NCBI GenBank assembly: GCA_020226215.1
Contig: CM035234.1
Span: 74,479,135-74,543,134, forward strand
Reading direction: 5' to 3'
From: Sindora glabra
Taxonomy: Eukaryota; Streptophyta; Magnoliopsida; Fabales; Fabaceae
Length of the DNA stretch: 64,000 bases
Below, piece by piece: positions 1 through 11,849 of the stretch. The first letter of the stretch is position 1. The number at the start of each line of letters is the position of its first letter. The notes beneath the pieces are model-generated. The model saw only the letters and a list, made by a program, of their open reading frames with translations. It searched no databases and was not told the origin of the DNA. The position numbers and the translations under genes are program-made.

Positions 1-38
1 TTTTTGTTTTTTAATCCGTGCTCTCTCTTGATGTGTAG

Positions 39-102
39 GTTTGTAAGGGAGACTGTTGCTGACAGCAGTATGCCGGCTGGAGGGATAGCAAAGGTTGAAT
101 AA
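39..102 (+). CDS. probable terminal exon of an unidentified gene entering from the left edge
   Basis: A pyrimidine-rich tract followed by GTGTAG at 33-38 looks like a 3' splice site. From position 39 one base completes a split codon. The frame then reads FVRETVADSSMPAGGIAKVE and stops at TAA (100-102). Base use here is clearly richer and less repetitive than in the AT-rich DNA to the right, as expected of coding sequence. The upstream exons lie outside the window. I do not recognise the family from 20 residues, so no function is proposed. The alternative is a chance frame after a chance acceptor. Confidence is moderate because one short exon is all that can be seen. Confidence 0.45.
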
Positions 103-1517
103 TGGATTCCTAGAGTCATTCATACATTTTGTACATTGTAATTTCAATATGTAAACAAAACAACGAGATTAGTTCTGGCATACACTGTAAGAAGGTGAAA
201 GTCACTTGGGAGTGCATGAATTTTATAGGATTCAGATTAGGAGGTGCGGAATGAAATTTAGATGGGAATTGTTAATACCAGAAAGAAAAAGGTTAATATC
301 AGACTGGACAAGGTGGTCTACTTGTTTTTTTGGCTGAAAAAATGTTTGTATTTATAGTTGTAACCTCTTTGCCATATTGCATTTTCACTTGCTAGGTCTC
401 CATAATTTTCCAGAAATCACATGACTGAAATCAAGGGTATGTAACCATTTTTTTAGAGGAGATAAATTTTCATTAGACTGACTAGTGATAATGCATCTTG
501 TACTGCTCTAGTTGTGTGTAATTTTCATCTGCTGGTTCTGCTGGGATATTTACTCAGCAAGTGATACAATACAGACACGCTTGCTGTATAGCATAACTCT
601 CTCATATTATTTAATAGTAATATGCTAAGGATTTTCCTTCCCATGTATGTGAACGATAAAAATTTACTGATCATTATATAACGGGACGATCTTAGCACTT
701 AATGGTTTTATTGGGCGTGTGGCGGCTTACAGAGGCAAAGAAGGTCACAAAGAGGTCAAGCAAATACAGCATATGGCATCAATTTACTGTATGCATTTAA
801 GGCATCGGAGGATTTTATTCAATTTAGTGTTAATATAGTAATAAGTTCAGTATTTGATATTAATTTCGTATTTACTTTTAGAGCGTTAAATATTCACCTT
901 ACCACACTCGCTTTCAATTTTGTGTTTAGCATTAGAGCGTGATTATCAATATGAGATTTTGGACCCAAGGATCGAGATGATGTTTAGTGGTATTGTGGCA
1001 ATGACAAAAATGATGGCAATAATAGAATTTAAGCTGTCTGAGGAGCAGTGCAAGTTTAACAAATGACAGCACGAGCTCAAAAGAAAAGGATAGCTAGCAA
1101 ACTTTGTTAAATTCGCGATATGGATGTTGATTTGGTAGTTGGTGCCAATAGGCTTTGTGAAGGTGGTAACAATGGTGGAGTTGGGGCTACACAACAGCCA
1201 TAAAGCCTACACGTATTCTCGCCGACAAGTTTTAAACGAAGATCTATACTAGAGAAAAAGAAAATACAAAATTTGTGCCACATCAAGAACGCAAAGTAGG
1301 CAGATGGAAGATTTTCCTATGAGTATTCTTATGTCAAGATTCACTGGCAGCCACGATATCGACACTGAATTAGACGATATAAAAGAATTTTTCAACATAT
1401 ATAATGAATGTTCTTGAAGATAAGGAACTGAGAATTGCGGCCATGAGGAATTGTGCACACAATTTTCTCAATAAAAATAATTTGAAGCAGGGAAACTTAT
1501 GGAATAAATGAATTCTA
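103..1517. other. probable 3' UTR, then unassigned sequence
   Basis: The first few hundred bases after the stop at 102 are mixed sequence consistent with a 3' UTR, but I cannot place a polyadenylation site. 690-1500 is less AT-rich than most of the window and has short plus-strand frames, for example around 1290-1400, that hint at an old retroelement gag. No motif is good enough for a call. The minus-strand frames in this stretch show no recognisable domain. Confidence 0.3.
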
Positions 1518-3560
1518 CTAATTTTTAAAGATATGAAGTATAATCTCTATTTTTTTTTGTAATTCTTGAGAAAAAAAATACAAATAATCATCTAAAAAAT
1601 TAGTGTTATCTTTCTTTTCAGCTCTTGTGCCTAACTTCCTAAATTTATGATAAGTATTATGAACAAAATCTGCCAAATCCCATGGGCATAAGCTTTCCAA
1701 ATTAGGCTTATTACCATTCCATTACTCATGTGGTTTGGTGGAGATCAATTTTGAAGGCTCATAATTTGAGACATATGTCGTAATTAGCAAAGCATCCCCT
1801 CAAAAACTTATTGAGGGGATTGCATTCACTATCATATACCTAATCATGTCTAACAAAGTACAATTCTTTCTTTTTTGCAACACCATTTTGTTGCGATGTA
1901 CTAAGTGTTATTAATTACTTATCTATCCTTTTCTCTTCACAGAACTTTCTAAACTTATTAGATAAGTATTCTCATCCTTGGTCGGTTGTAAGGGCCTTAA
2001 TGCTCTTTTCTTATTAAATCTCAATGTCTACTATAAAGTGTTTGAAACAATCTAAAGCCTTATAACAATGTAATAGTAGAAAGTTTACACTATATGTCGA
2101 CTAATCATTTATGAAGGTTATGAAATAGGAAACACCATATCGCACTTTCACATTCATTAGTTTACATATGTCAAAATGAACCAATTCTACAGGATGTAAA
2201 GCTCACTTAACCTTTCGAAAAGGCTATTTACTTGCTTTTCCAACAAGACATGGCTTACATTTTGGAAGCTCTATTTTGGAAAAAGAGCCCAACAGCCTTT
2301 TTCTAGCCAATCTAGACATTTTGATCCTTTCTAATATGTTGTAAGGTAGCATGCCATTTAACAAAATTAAATGAATCATCTAATAAATAAGAAGAAGAAG
2401 AAGATGATGATGATGATGATCCAATATTAAAGATACTTTCATAAGTTGAATCAATGTCTAACATGATCAAATCATCCATTAAAAAACCACGATCATAAAA
2501 GGTTCTATTAAGATAGATAGACAAACCATTATCCTTAAAATTGAACATAAATCCTAATTTCATCAAAGCTAGAATTGAAGGTATATTATATTGAACAATG
2601 GGTACATAAATAACATCATGTAGGTCAATGTGTCCACCAAATACAAAACAAGTTAATATTTCCAACATCAACAACTTTTTCTTTTAATCCACTCCCTATC
2701 ATCACAAAATGCTTGGTAGCTGGCATTTGATGATAATCTACAAATCTTACATGATTGTAGGTCACATGTTTTGTTACTTTTGAGTTTGCAATCCAACCAA
2801 GGACATATTAAAATATTGGAAGAAAAGAATGGTGACAAAACTTTTGAGGCTTAAGACACTCTTATGCAAAATGTCCTTTCTTTCCATAATTAAAGCATTT
2901 CAACTTTGATTTGTACTTATTGGCTCGCTTGCCTTTTTAGTGCTTGGTTGCCTTACTTGCTTAAAGTTTCCAATTTTTCCCCTTTTTATTGATTCTTGCG
3001 TTAAGGTCTAAATCCACTACATTACCCAGCTTATGTTACTAACGCAACACTATGGTTCACTTCTTTGTGTTGCACTTCAAGCTCAAGATAATAGGAAATA
3101 TCATTAAAAGTTTTATCCTTTTATTGTTAGTGAGAACTAATTTCACTTACCCTTAAGAGGGCTCAAGAAAGGATCTGATTATTATAAGGACTTGTTACTT
3201 ATCATTGAAATCATAATTAGCTGCTCTCAGCTCTCTTATCATGGCAAACATCACCTTAAAATGATCATCCATTCAATATTTTGGGTCCATCACATATTAA
3301 TTAGACTTTAAACTTAAGGCTTGAAGCCTGGTGGTAGACCTTCCACCATATTTCGATCTTAGTTGATCCTATATTTCTTGGGCAATTAGGAAGTTATCAA
3401 ACTCCCTAATAAGGTCATCATGTATGCAACTTAACATTGTAAAACATGTACTTTTGTCCTTTTTGAACCAAGATTCATAGGTTCCTTGCTCATGGTGATA
3501 CTAGTTATATTCCTAACTTTGGGTGGAGTCATGGTTCTAGTTAAGTGATTGAGCAACTAA
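1518..3560 (-). pseudogene. Ty1/copia gag-protease-integrase relic
   Basis: This is a decayed copia polyprotein read right to left. Gag of the UBN2/retrotrans_gag type lies at about 3560-3000, with a recognisable SKYGGRSTTRLQAL-like stretch. A zinc knuckle near 2930-2860 reads CFNYGKKGHFA then a stop, so its second Cys has become Tyr. The protease follows, with the DTGA active site replaced by NSKV. The GAG-pre-integrase segment is at 2674-2312 and ends in WHATLQHI. Integrase is at about 2230-1750, with a TSQQNGVAKRK string near 1860-1900. The HNT-HKF-KLG segment that follows integrase lies at about 1700-1560. Reverse transcriptase and RNase H are absent, and no LTR pair was found, so this is a 5' polyprotein fragment. 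Stops often sit where Trp or Gln is expected, and frames shift several times. It is not functional. Confidence 0.8.
2391..2421. repeat. GAA/GAT trinucleotide microsatellite inside copia relic
   Basis: A run of GAA triplets passes directly into GAT triplets. On the minus strand, in the pol frame at 2674-2312, it encodes ten consecutive serines between the pre-integrase core and the WHATLQHI motif. The serine run is not a normal part of copia polyproteins, so it probably expanded after the element died. Confidence 0.85.
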
Positions 3561-4819
3561 TGCTCATTCAAAAGGTATTGACCTTTTTTATGCTAGATAT
3601 CATAGTTCTTACTATCTAATTTGTCTCTTTTAGTTTATTAAGACAATATATTCTTAGAGGACATTTCACTACATCATTGCATAAGATTTTATTAGTGCAC
3701 ATATCTTACAATAATTTAATTAGGTGCCCAAAATTCCTCTTATATTATTAGATTAAAAATTCTGGTATGCTAATAATCATCCTTAATAATATAAAAGAAT
3801 ATTGATTACTAATTAAATTACTAACAAATATGATTTAGGTCCCACATGTTCATATGCGTTCATATAAATCCAAATAAAGGATTTTATTGATATTTTGATG
3901 CTTATGCCAAAATAATCCAATATATATACTAAGTTGGTGCAAAAACATATCCCTTTATTAGCCTATTATAACAAATATAGCCCTTAAAAAATATTACATA
4001 ATTGAATATAGATTTGTAATCTTAAAGAATAGGTACGAATAATATAGATTTGTACTCTTAAAGAATAGGTATAAATACATAAAAGTAGTAAATGATTGAG
4101 AAAAAATTCATCTTTCTCGGTAACAAGGACAGATTTTTAAAAGATGTTATCACATGTGCTATGATTAAAATTATAATTCTATGTATTGATAGTTAAAAGG
4201 AGTTTTATGTATAATCAATAGCTCATAGTCTTAGATATTCAAAATATGTGTGACACTTAACCATACTCTATGTCTAATTTGAATGTTTAGAGATGAATGG
4301 GTTTAATTAAACATTAATACTTTATCACAAAAGGTTTTGATTTCTAGAGAATCTATTCTTTGCATTTGGGTGGTAATGATACATGGATAAAAGTCAAGCA
4401 TGGTCTATGAATTTATTTGAACAATTTAGAGAAATTGTGATAGAATTAAAAAAAATATTTTAATTCAATTAAACCTATAGAAGCTTGAATGTAAACTCAA
4501 TATCAATTTCCATGGAGACTTAATAGGTCACACATAATAGAGTCAAAGCTTGAACATAAAGTCATTAATAACATATTTACAAACCTAATAGGTCACACAT
4601 AATACAATCCCTTTAATATTAAGTCGAAGGAAATGTTAGAATGCAAAATATTTTAAATCCAAGTGTTGAGTGGATGAACATTTTCAAAGTTTAAAATGAT
4701 TAATTAAGTATTCTAATAAGACTAGAAATGTTAATTAATCAATAATTTAATAATTTTGATAGAGATTATAATTATTAAATAGTAACAAATTTATAGTGTT
4801 AATATTTGAATGTCATAAG
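3561..4819. other. AT-rich stretch without a recognised gene
   Basis: No open frame, domain or repeat pair could be assigned. It lies between the copia relic and the next element's 5' LTR. Part of 3561-4100 could be leader or LTR of the copia relic, but no TG...CA-bounded repeat with a second copy was found. Confidence 0.4.
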
Positions 4820-5357
4820 TGTTAGAAATTTTTAATGTGGGCCTTACATTAATTTAATAAATGATAATTAATATTAATTTTATTATGTGGACTCAAAATA
4901 AAGTGATAATTGGAATCAAGCCCTATATAATATTATAGCCTAAGAATAGTGAGGCATAGATTTAATGATAGGTATCTATGACCTAAACTAATTTATTTAG
5001 AGGTCCTTAGCCTCTAGTTATATTCTTTAATCTTTTTTGTGCCCCATCATTTTTGTTGACACAATCTTTTAAAAGAAAAGAGAAAGTAGAAGGTTATGAT
5101 AGGAGAAGGCTAGATCTCATAAAAAAGTTTTTTTGATGTCATTATAGAAATCTTGATTAAAGTGAGATTAGATATGAAAAAGAGACTGAATTGGTGAATT
5201 AAAAGTGTTAGATAGAGAGTTAAAACCTCATCTTCTAAGTATTTGACCATCTATTTCATCTTTAATTATATATTTATGCTCTCTAATTTCATTTTCCTTA
5301 TATCATAATTGAAAGCCAAAATCTTAGGGTTTTTTATTGATTAAATTTATTCTTACA
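4820..5357 (+). repeat. 5' LTR of copia element
   Basis: It starts TGTTAGAAAT and ends TTACA just before the primer-binding site. It aligns along its length with 10206-10751. Shared landmarks include CTCAAAATAAAGTGATAATT near the start and the AATCTTAGG...AAATTTATTCT run at the end. Confidence 0.85.
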
Positions 5358-5359
5358 AT

Positions 5360-5370
5360 TGGTATCAAAG
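5360..5370 (+). other. primer-binding site, initiator-Met tRNA type
   Basis: TGGTATCAAAG lies two bases after the 5' LTR. It matches the standard plant iMet primer-binding sequence TGGTATCAGAG except for one G-to-A change. Confidence 0.85.
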
Positions 5371-6236
5371 TTTTGTTGTGGTTTTAAAATACGACTAAAT
5401 GTTTAGAATGATTTTTAGTGCAATTTTGCATAATGGTTGATACGTGGGTTAAAAATGATACTTATGGCATTTATGATAAATAAATCAAATCATATTCCAT
5501 ATAAAATTTCATTGTCTTATGTGAGCTTTCTTTATCATTGCATGCTTAATAAAAGTCCTTCTATCAACTGACTATATTTATAGGGTTGTGATTTTTTCTA
5601 GGTTATATTGTATGTTTTTCTTATTATGTGTGTTGTAAACTATTTTGGTTTGTTCTGTATGTTTGCTTAAGACATTACTAGAAAACATACAAATCAATGT
5701 TTGTGTGTGTTCTAGTTCCTACATAAAATTATGTGATTAAGATGCTAGGATATAAAGTGCATGAATGGCTATTTTTAGTGCTATCGAACCAAAACCTATA
5801 TGGTTTTGTCTATTGCATGTTTTATGTTTAGCTATAGTTTATATGCATAAAGCATGTATGTATGTATGATGGGTTTCATAAGAATGGATTTTATTTTTTC
5901 CCTGTATGTGTTTGTGAAGATAAGCTACACATGTTGTATGATGCAAAACCAATACCAAATTTTAAGCCTATAAAGTGGTGATGTTTGCTATTATTGGAAA
6001 GCCATAAACATGTCTATGGCTCAGATGAAAGGCTATTTTTAGGGGATAATAGAGCCATTGGAATGCTAGAAATTTTTTTAAGAATCTTGGAACATTTTAA
6101 AACTTGTTTTGGCCATTTTTCTAAAAGAAAAAGAAATTTATTAGGATATATATAAAAGTATGTGAAAGTCTTTTAAGTGTAATTAAATACCTCATAATTA
6201 AATCCAATACTCATATGCAGCTATGCAAGAGTGCAT

Positions 6237-6262
6237 TTATATATATATATGTGTGTGTGTGT
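6237..6262. repeat. (TA)n(TG)n microsatellite
   Basis: Alternating TA dinucleotides pass into alternating GT dinucleotides within the body of the copia element. Confidence 0.9.
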
Positions 6263-9200
6263 TAAAGTTTGGTTTATTTTCTAGCCAAAATTTTCTCTAA
6301 ATCATGCAATATTTTATGTTATCCTGTGTCATCACAATTATAAAGCCAATAACTTGAAAATTAGGGCACATATAATGCTAGTGATATGGAATTTCATGTG
6401 TATACATATTCAATGGTTGAAGCTCATGGTCATGGTGCCTATAATGTTTGCACTTTTTTATTATATATTTGACTATAAAGATATGCATTTATGGTATGTT
6501 ATTTTTTTGAGGAACTATATGAATTCAAGTGTTATTACTAGTTTAGTTATTGTGTGTTGTTACAAACTTAACTCATATTGTCCAGAATCGTTTTTATAAA
6601 AAAATTTGGAATATGCATGTTTTAGGAAAAGTTTTAAAATTAGGTTAACTTTAATTTTTTTTAGAGAGTGTGAATTTGTTAAATCTTGCAAAATATAGGA
6701 ATAATGGTTCTAGAAAACGTGGAACTAGGAGAACTTGTTTTGAAACCATTTAAAAAAAAGGATAAATAGATATATTTTAGATAAAAATTTATCATTAAGT
6801 TTCTTATTAATGAGAATCTATGATTTTAAAAAAGCCATTTAAAGCTCATAAAACTTGGCATATATTCTGGAAACCATGGTCAGATATGCTATCAAATTTA
6901 AGATTTTGGAACCTATTTCTTGCATGTGTTTGGTTAGAAATTTTAAGTAAATTGGTTAGAAAATCATATAAAACATAAATCAAGGTGAAAATCATATCAA
7001 AAGTGAGCTTAAGATGGGTGTAATGGTGCCAGGTTTTATTTTAAGTTCTTAACGAGTTAGGTGACTTGAATATAGGCTATTCAAGTGAAGGAGAAGATGC
7101 CACAGTGCGTCACTGCAATACCCACGTGCCTTAATGGTGCATGAGGCACATGTGCCGTCATAGAGACTGATTTTGGCAATAATGAAAACATCATTGTGCT
7201 CCATTTTCTAAGTACATAGTTTTGAGCTTTTTTCAAATTCTTTTGGAAAAATTTTTTATGATAATTTTTTCTCAATATATTTAAAATTATTTTTAGCTTA
7301 AACTTTTTTTAGGTAATTCCTATATTATTAGCTACTTACATAATTTTTTATAACATTTTTGGAGATTGTTTGTATAATGTAATAATTTTAAAGATATTAT
7401 TACATTAAATAGGAATTACTAAATACTCATGTTATGCTATAAAAATTTCATGTAATTGCATATCCATCTTCGTGGGATTAATTACATAAAATTTTGTATA
7501 AATATTTTAAAGGAAAATTTTGTTTTAAATTGTATAAAGGAAATGCTATATTGGTAATATTAAATACCCTTTAATAAGGTGGTAATAATATGAATGTAGG
7601 GTTGAATATTGTATTCATAAAATTTTAAACATCTTTTGGTGTTAGGTTTTAAGAGTATAATGTTTGACTCTTGTATTATATGCTAAGGACTTAAATGCCC
7701 TTCAGTGTTAGTTCTTATAATATAATACTAACTGAGGTTGTATAGTATATTTTTATAAGGAAAAATTTTAGCATGATTAAGGTTTGGATATGCATCAAAT
7801 GATAATGATACTTTCCTAAATTTAATGTTTATGCAATAAAATTTTAAAGTGCTAGATAGGATAAACTGTGATTGATGGGGCCTAATTCTAAATGGTGTAT
7901 TTGGTGAACTTATGTGTAGAACCTATTACGAATGTGAATTCAAGTGTAAAAGCAAAATTGGAATGCAAAATTAGTTTCACTTGAATTAAGTTAGTTTAAT
8001 GGTCATTTTGGATCAAACCGTCAAATAAAGTATCTGTGAATTATTACTTATTTCATCTATTAATTTTTAATAATGAAAATCCATGACATTCAATTGAGCA
8101 GGAAAAGGTCATTAATTAAGAGAATGACTAATACTGAGGTCGACAGATAGTGAAGGTCCATTATTAACTTTATTAATTATTTTAATATAATGAAAATGTA
8201 AATTTTTAGTTTTTCTAACCTGGTGTGCAACAAATGTTTTCTACTATGTTTTGTTGACATTATGAAAAGTGCCTAACAACTAAAGATGGAGTTTTATTTA
8301 TATTCTATTTTATACCAGAAACACAATACCCTTCATTATAAAAAACTCTTTTTTACTTGTTGTATTTGGATGAACAAATTTTATTTTGATATGTTTATTT
8401 AGGTACATGTTTTGATAAGGTTATTTTGGCATTTTACAAAATTCAAATATTAAAATCTAACCTTAAAATCATCTTTAGGGCTTAATAGCACTAATTCACT
8501 AAGGATGTTTTGGGATAGTAGGAGACTTTCAAATTTTCATAAAAAGTTGGAGTTAGAAATAAATATGATTTTTAGTTCAATTGAGATGCTCATGTAAAAT
8601 TATGGGCTCAAGATCAGGTCAATTAGGAGTTAATAACTACTCTTAGGATGAAAATGTAGTTAGTAGAAGACTCTTTTTTCTCGGCACTTTAAAGCTCACT
8701 TATGATTTAAAACAACTCATGTTTATAAGCTGTATAAATCAAAGAAGAGAGTAACTTTCATGATTTATGACCTAATAGCTAGACAATTTTCAAGAGAGAA
8801 AATTAGAAATGTCCATTCAAATGGTCATATCTTATTTTGATAAGATTGTAATTTTCTTTTAAATTCAATGAGAGCAATATAATTAGTGTATGTTGTTAAG
8901 TATAGGCATTTTGGTAATTCTGGATTTATATAACATTATTTTTCTAAGTCAGTTATGGTATGGACATGTTAGTTTAAACAAATCAATTAAATAAGACTTA
9001 GTTAAAAATCCTAGGATTGAAAAAGTGATGGGTCTATAATGCATAGTTCCTAAAGGTATTTAGCTTAATCAAAAGAGTCCAATACATTAGTGTACTTTGC
9101 TATTTGTTAATTTGAAAATATTAAATTAATTAAGTCTAAGTATTTTCTAAGTGATAAAGATTGTCCCCATATGCATCAGTCATAGGTAACCTATTATTAG

Positions 9201-9539
9201 TTTAGGTAAAGTGATTTTGGATTGCAAACGATATTGTATCTGGGTAATATAATTGATTACAAACTAACTTATAGAAGCTCAAGAGATTTTTTATGTATAG
9301 GTTACTTAGACTTATTTTATCAATTGTCTAAGTGATCATAAATTTTTGATTGGACCTATGTTAAAAGGAGATGTATCGTGGAATTATTATGCAGTGAATT
9401 GCAACAACATTTATTAAAAGGCTAGGCATGTCATGCTTTATAAATTCCTTATCAATTTGATAAGTTAAAGGTTTCTAGTCTTAACTAAATTTATATCATG
9501 ATAATATAGCTACCATGGAATTCTTTCTTAGTAACTATG

Positions 9540-9660
9540 AATTTGCCTACATAAAGGACTTTAAATTGAAGTACTTATTTATGGGAGAAAAAACATGTGA
9601 GTATATTACTTGTTTTTCATGGATCATATGCTCGTGGATCCATTAACAAAGGCTTATAGG
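9540..9660 (+). pseudogene. RNase H C-terminal remnant of copia pol
   Basis: KLKYLFMGEKT (from 9563) and DHMLVDPLTKAYRSI (9622-9660) correspond to the conserved copia pol ending, which normally reads like IDIKYLFVREKV and then ADPLTKGL. The two pieces are in different frames, so at least one frameshift separates them. The piece lies about 550 bp before the polypurine tract, where the pol end is expected. Confidence 0.75.
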
Positions 9661-10194
9661 TCAATATAAAGCATGATCATGTGAATAATGTGAATTTTTC
9701 TAAGCTTTTCCAATGTCTTAGGTTAGTGGAAGTTTTGATGGTATGAGCTCATTGATATCTTTCAATATGTTTAAATGAAATACTTATAATAGGATATTTG
9801 TAATATTATCATCTATTGTGCACATTTTAGTTATAGTGTTTGAGTAAAACATTTAAACCTTATCTTATTACTATGAATAGAGACATTTAGACACTATCTC
9901 ATTAATGTATTAAGAATATTAATATTTATTAGGCATTTAGGGTAGACATTAAGACTATTGCATGGGCATTTGCATTTAGTCACATTAAGATAATGTAAAT
10001 CCTATTATATATATTATATTTAATCATTTGGTTAATAAGGTTTAGGCATTCAACATGTTTAATATCAATATTCCTTTGAATATATTTAATGTTATTGAAT
10101 GCTTATGGTCTCATATGAGACCTATGAGTGAAATAATACCACTTTAACATTAATAATTTTTAAATGGTTATTATTTATAAATTAATATTGGTTC

Positions 10195-10205
10195 AAGTGG
10201 AAGAT
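10195..10205 (+). other. polypurine tract of copia element
   Basis: CAAGTGGAAGAT directly precedes the TGTTAG start of the 3' LTR. This is the usual copia second-strand priming context. Confidence 0.75.
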
Positions 10206-10751
10206 TGTTAGAAATTTTTAATGTGTACCTCATAATAATTTAATAAATGATTATTAATGTCAATTTTATCATATAAGCTCAAAATAAAGTGATAATTAGA
10301 ATCAAACCTAATATAGTATTATGGCCTAAACATAGGCTAGTTAGGTATGGATCCTATGATGGATAGGATCTATAACCTAACCCAATTTATTTAGAAGTCG
10401 TTTACCATTAGTAATTTTCCTTAGTCTCTTTTTACCCTATTAATTTCCCTTGAAACAATCTTTTAGGAGAAGAAAGATAGTAAGAGATTATGATAGAGGA
10501 AGACCAAACCTCATAATGAAGTTCCTTTCATATTATTTCAAGAATTTTAATTAAAGTGAGACTAAAGATGAAGAAGAGACCAAGTTGGTGAATCAAAGGT
10601 TTAAATAGAGAGTTATAACCTCATATTTTAGGTATTTGACCATTTATTTCATCTTTAGTTATATAATTGTGTTCTCTAACTTCATTTTCCTTATGCCATA
10701 ATTGAAAGCCAAAATCTTAGGATTTTCTATTTAGTTAAATTTATTCTAATA
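10206..10751 (+). repeat. 3' LTR of copia element
   Basis: It starts TGTTAGAAATTTTTAATGTG and ends near TTATTCTAATA, aligning to 4820-5357. The terminal CA of the left copy is changed here, so the right boundary is placed by alignment. Confidence 0.85.
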
Positions 10752-11849
10752 GTGAGAGCTCTTATATTAAATTTAGAAAAGATTATAAGTAAAGGAATGG
10801 TTCCTTACTAAGAAAATGGTCTTCATTAATGAATTAAAATAATTTAAGAATTAATTAGTAATTATATAAGAAAGTTTATGAGGTTAGACTTATAGTAATC
10901 TAAGAAAGAAGTTTTAAACTTATTGAATATGAAAAAGGGCATATGAAGGTTAATATGTTTGGACTCATTATGACCTAATAAACATACAAACTCCTTAGGT
11001 TAATTTTTTCTATTAAAGAAGTGAGATGACAACCTTTATATGCATAAGTGAAACCCTAGAATAGGTATTGTGAATCATAAACCTTTTTCAATATGATTTC
11101 TTCCTTTTTTTTTCCTCTTTTTTGCATTCAAACACTTATCTAAGTTGAGAGAATTTATGATTCACAAAAAAGTTAGCATTTTTTAAGCTAAGGAATTGAT
11201 TTTCATACCTTACATATTATATATTGGCGAAGGTTGTGAATTAAATTGGTTTATGTGAATCACCATTGGTGTTGATATCAAATTTGAAAGAATTACTCAA
11301 AAACAATTTGAAAGATTTGATTGTGCTACTTGTAGCAAAATTTATGGAGTTGCTAGGAGATCATATTCGGATTTGAAGACTAGGGATTATAAAAAGAATT
11401 TTTTAAAAGATATAATTTGAATTATTAATTTTAAGTTATATAAATCCTTATGAATTAATTTTGAAAATAACATGATTCAAGCTTAAGAAATTTTTTAAAA
11501 TTTTTTTGTTATATATAATTCGTTGTTATAACCCTAACTTAATTGTGATTAGTAGCATATTTCTACTAGCCTAATGTGATTTACTTATTTAAATCTTTAT
11601 AATTAATAGAAATATGAATGAGAAGAAAGACAATATTCGGCAAAGGAAGCATTTTATTTCTTAGTGAAGTTTTATAGAATGTAAGGAAGTTAAAGTTTCT
11701 TTTAGCCTTCCCAGTGGAGGATAAGCCACTTTAACTCACTCTTAAATGGAATTTAATATTCAAGTCCTTTACCTAAACTTATGAATAGAATAAGGTTTCA
11801 AATATTAGTCTATATATATGTATATATGTATATCTAGTGCTACTATACT
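10752..11849. other. AT-rich stretch without a recognised gene
   Basis: No domain or paired repeat was recognised. A TATATATGTATATATGTATAT run lies at about 11810-11835. The sequence may be remains of older transposons. Confidence 0.4.

Larger units (their letters stand above)
4820..10751 (+). mobile_element. Ty1/copia LTR retrotransposon, degenerate, with both LTRs
   Basis: Two direct repeats of about 540 bp (4820-5357 and 10206-10751) begin TGTTAGAAATTTTTAATGTG and enclose about 4.85 kb. Directly after the left repeat is a primer-binding site close to initiator-Met tRNA. Directly before the right repeat is a polypurine tract. Near the right end are remnants of the RNase H C-terminus. Together these fix plus orientation and Ty1/copia class. 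Gag, integrase and reverse transcriptase are not recognisable in 5400-9100, so the body is heavily decayed or partly replaced by unrelated AT-rich sequence. The LTRs differ at many positions, so the insertion is old. No clean 5-bp target duplication could be seen. Confidence 0.8.

Noticed and set aside
6354..6599. 81-codon open frame inside the copia element
   Set aside because: It has no copia motif, lies in AT-rich sequence and has no flanking support; treated as chance.
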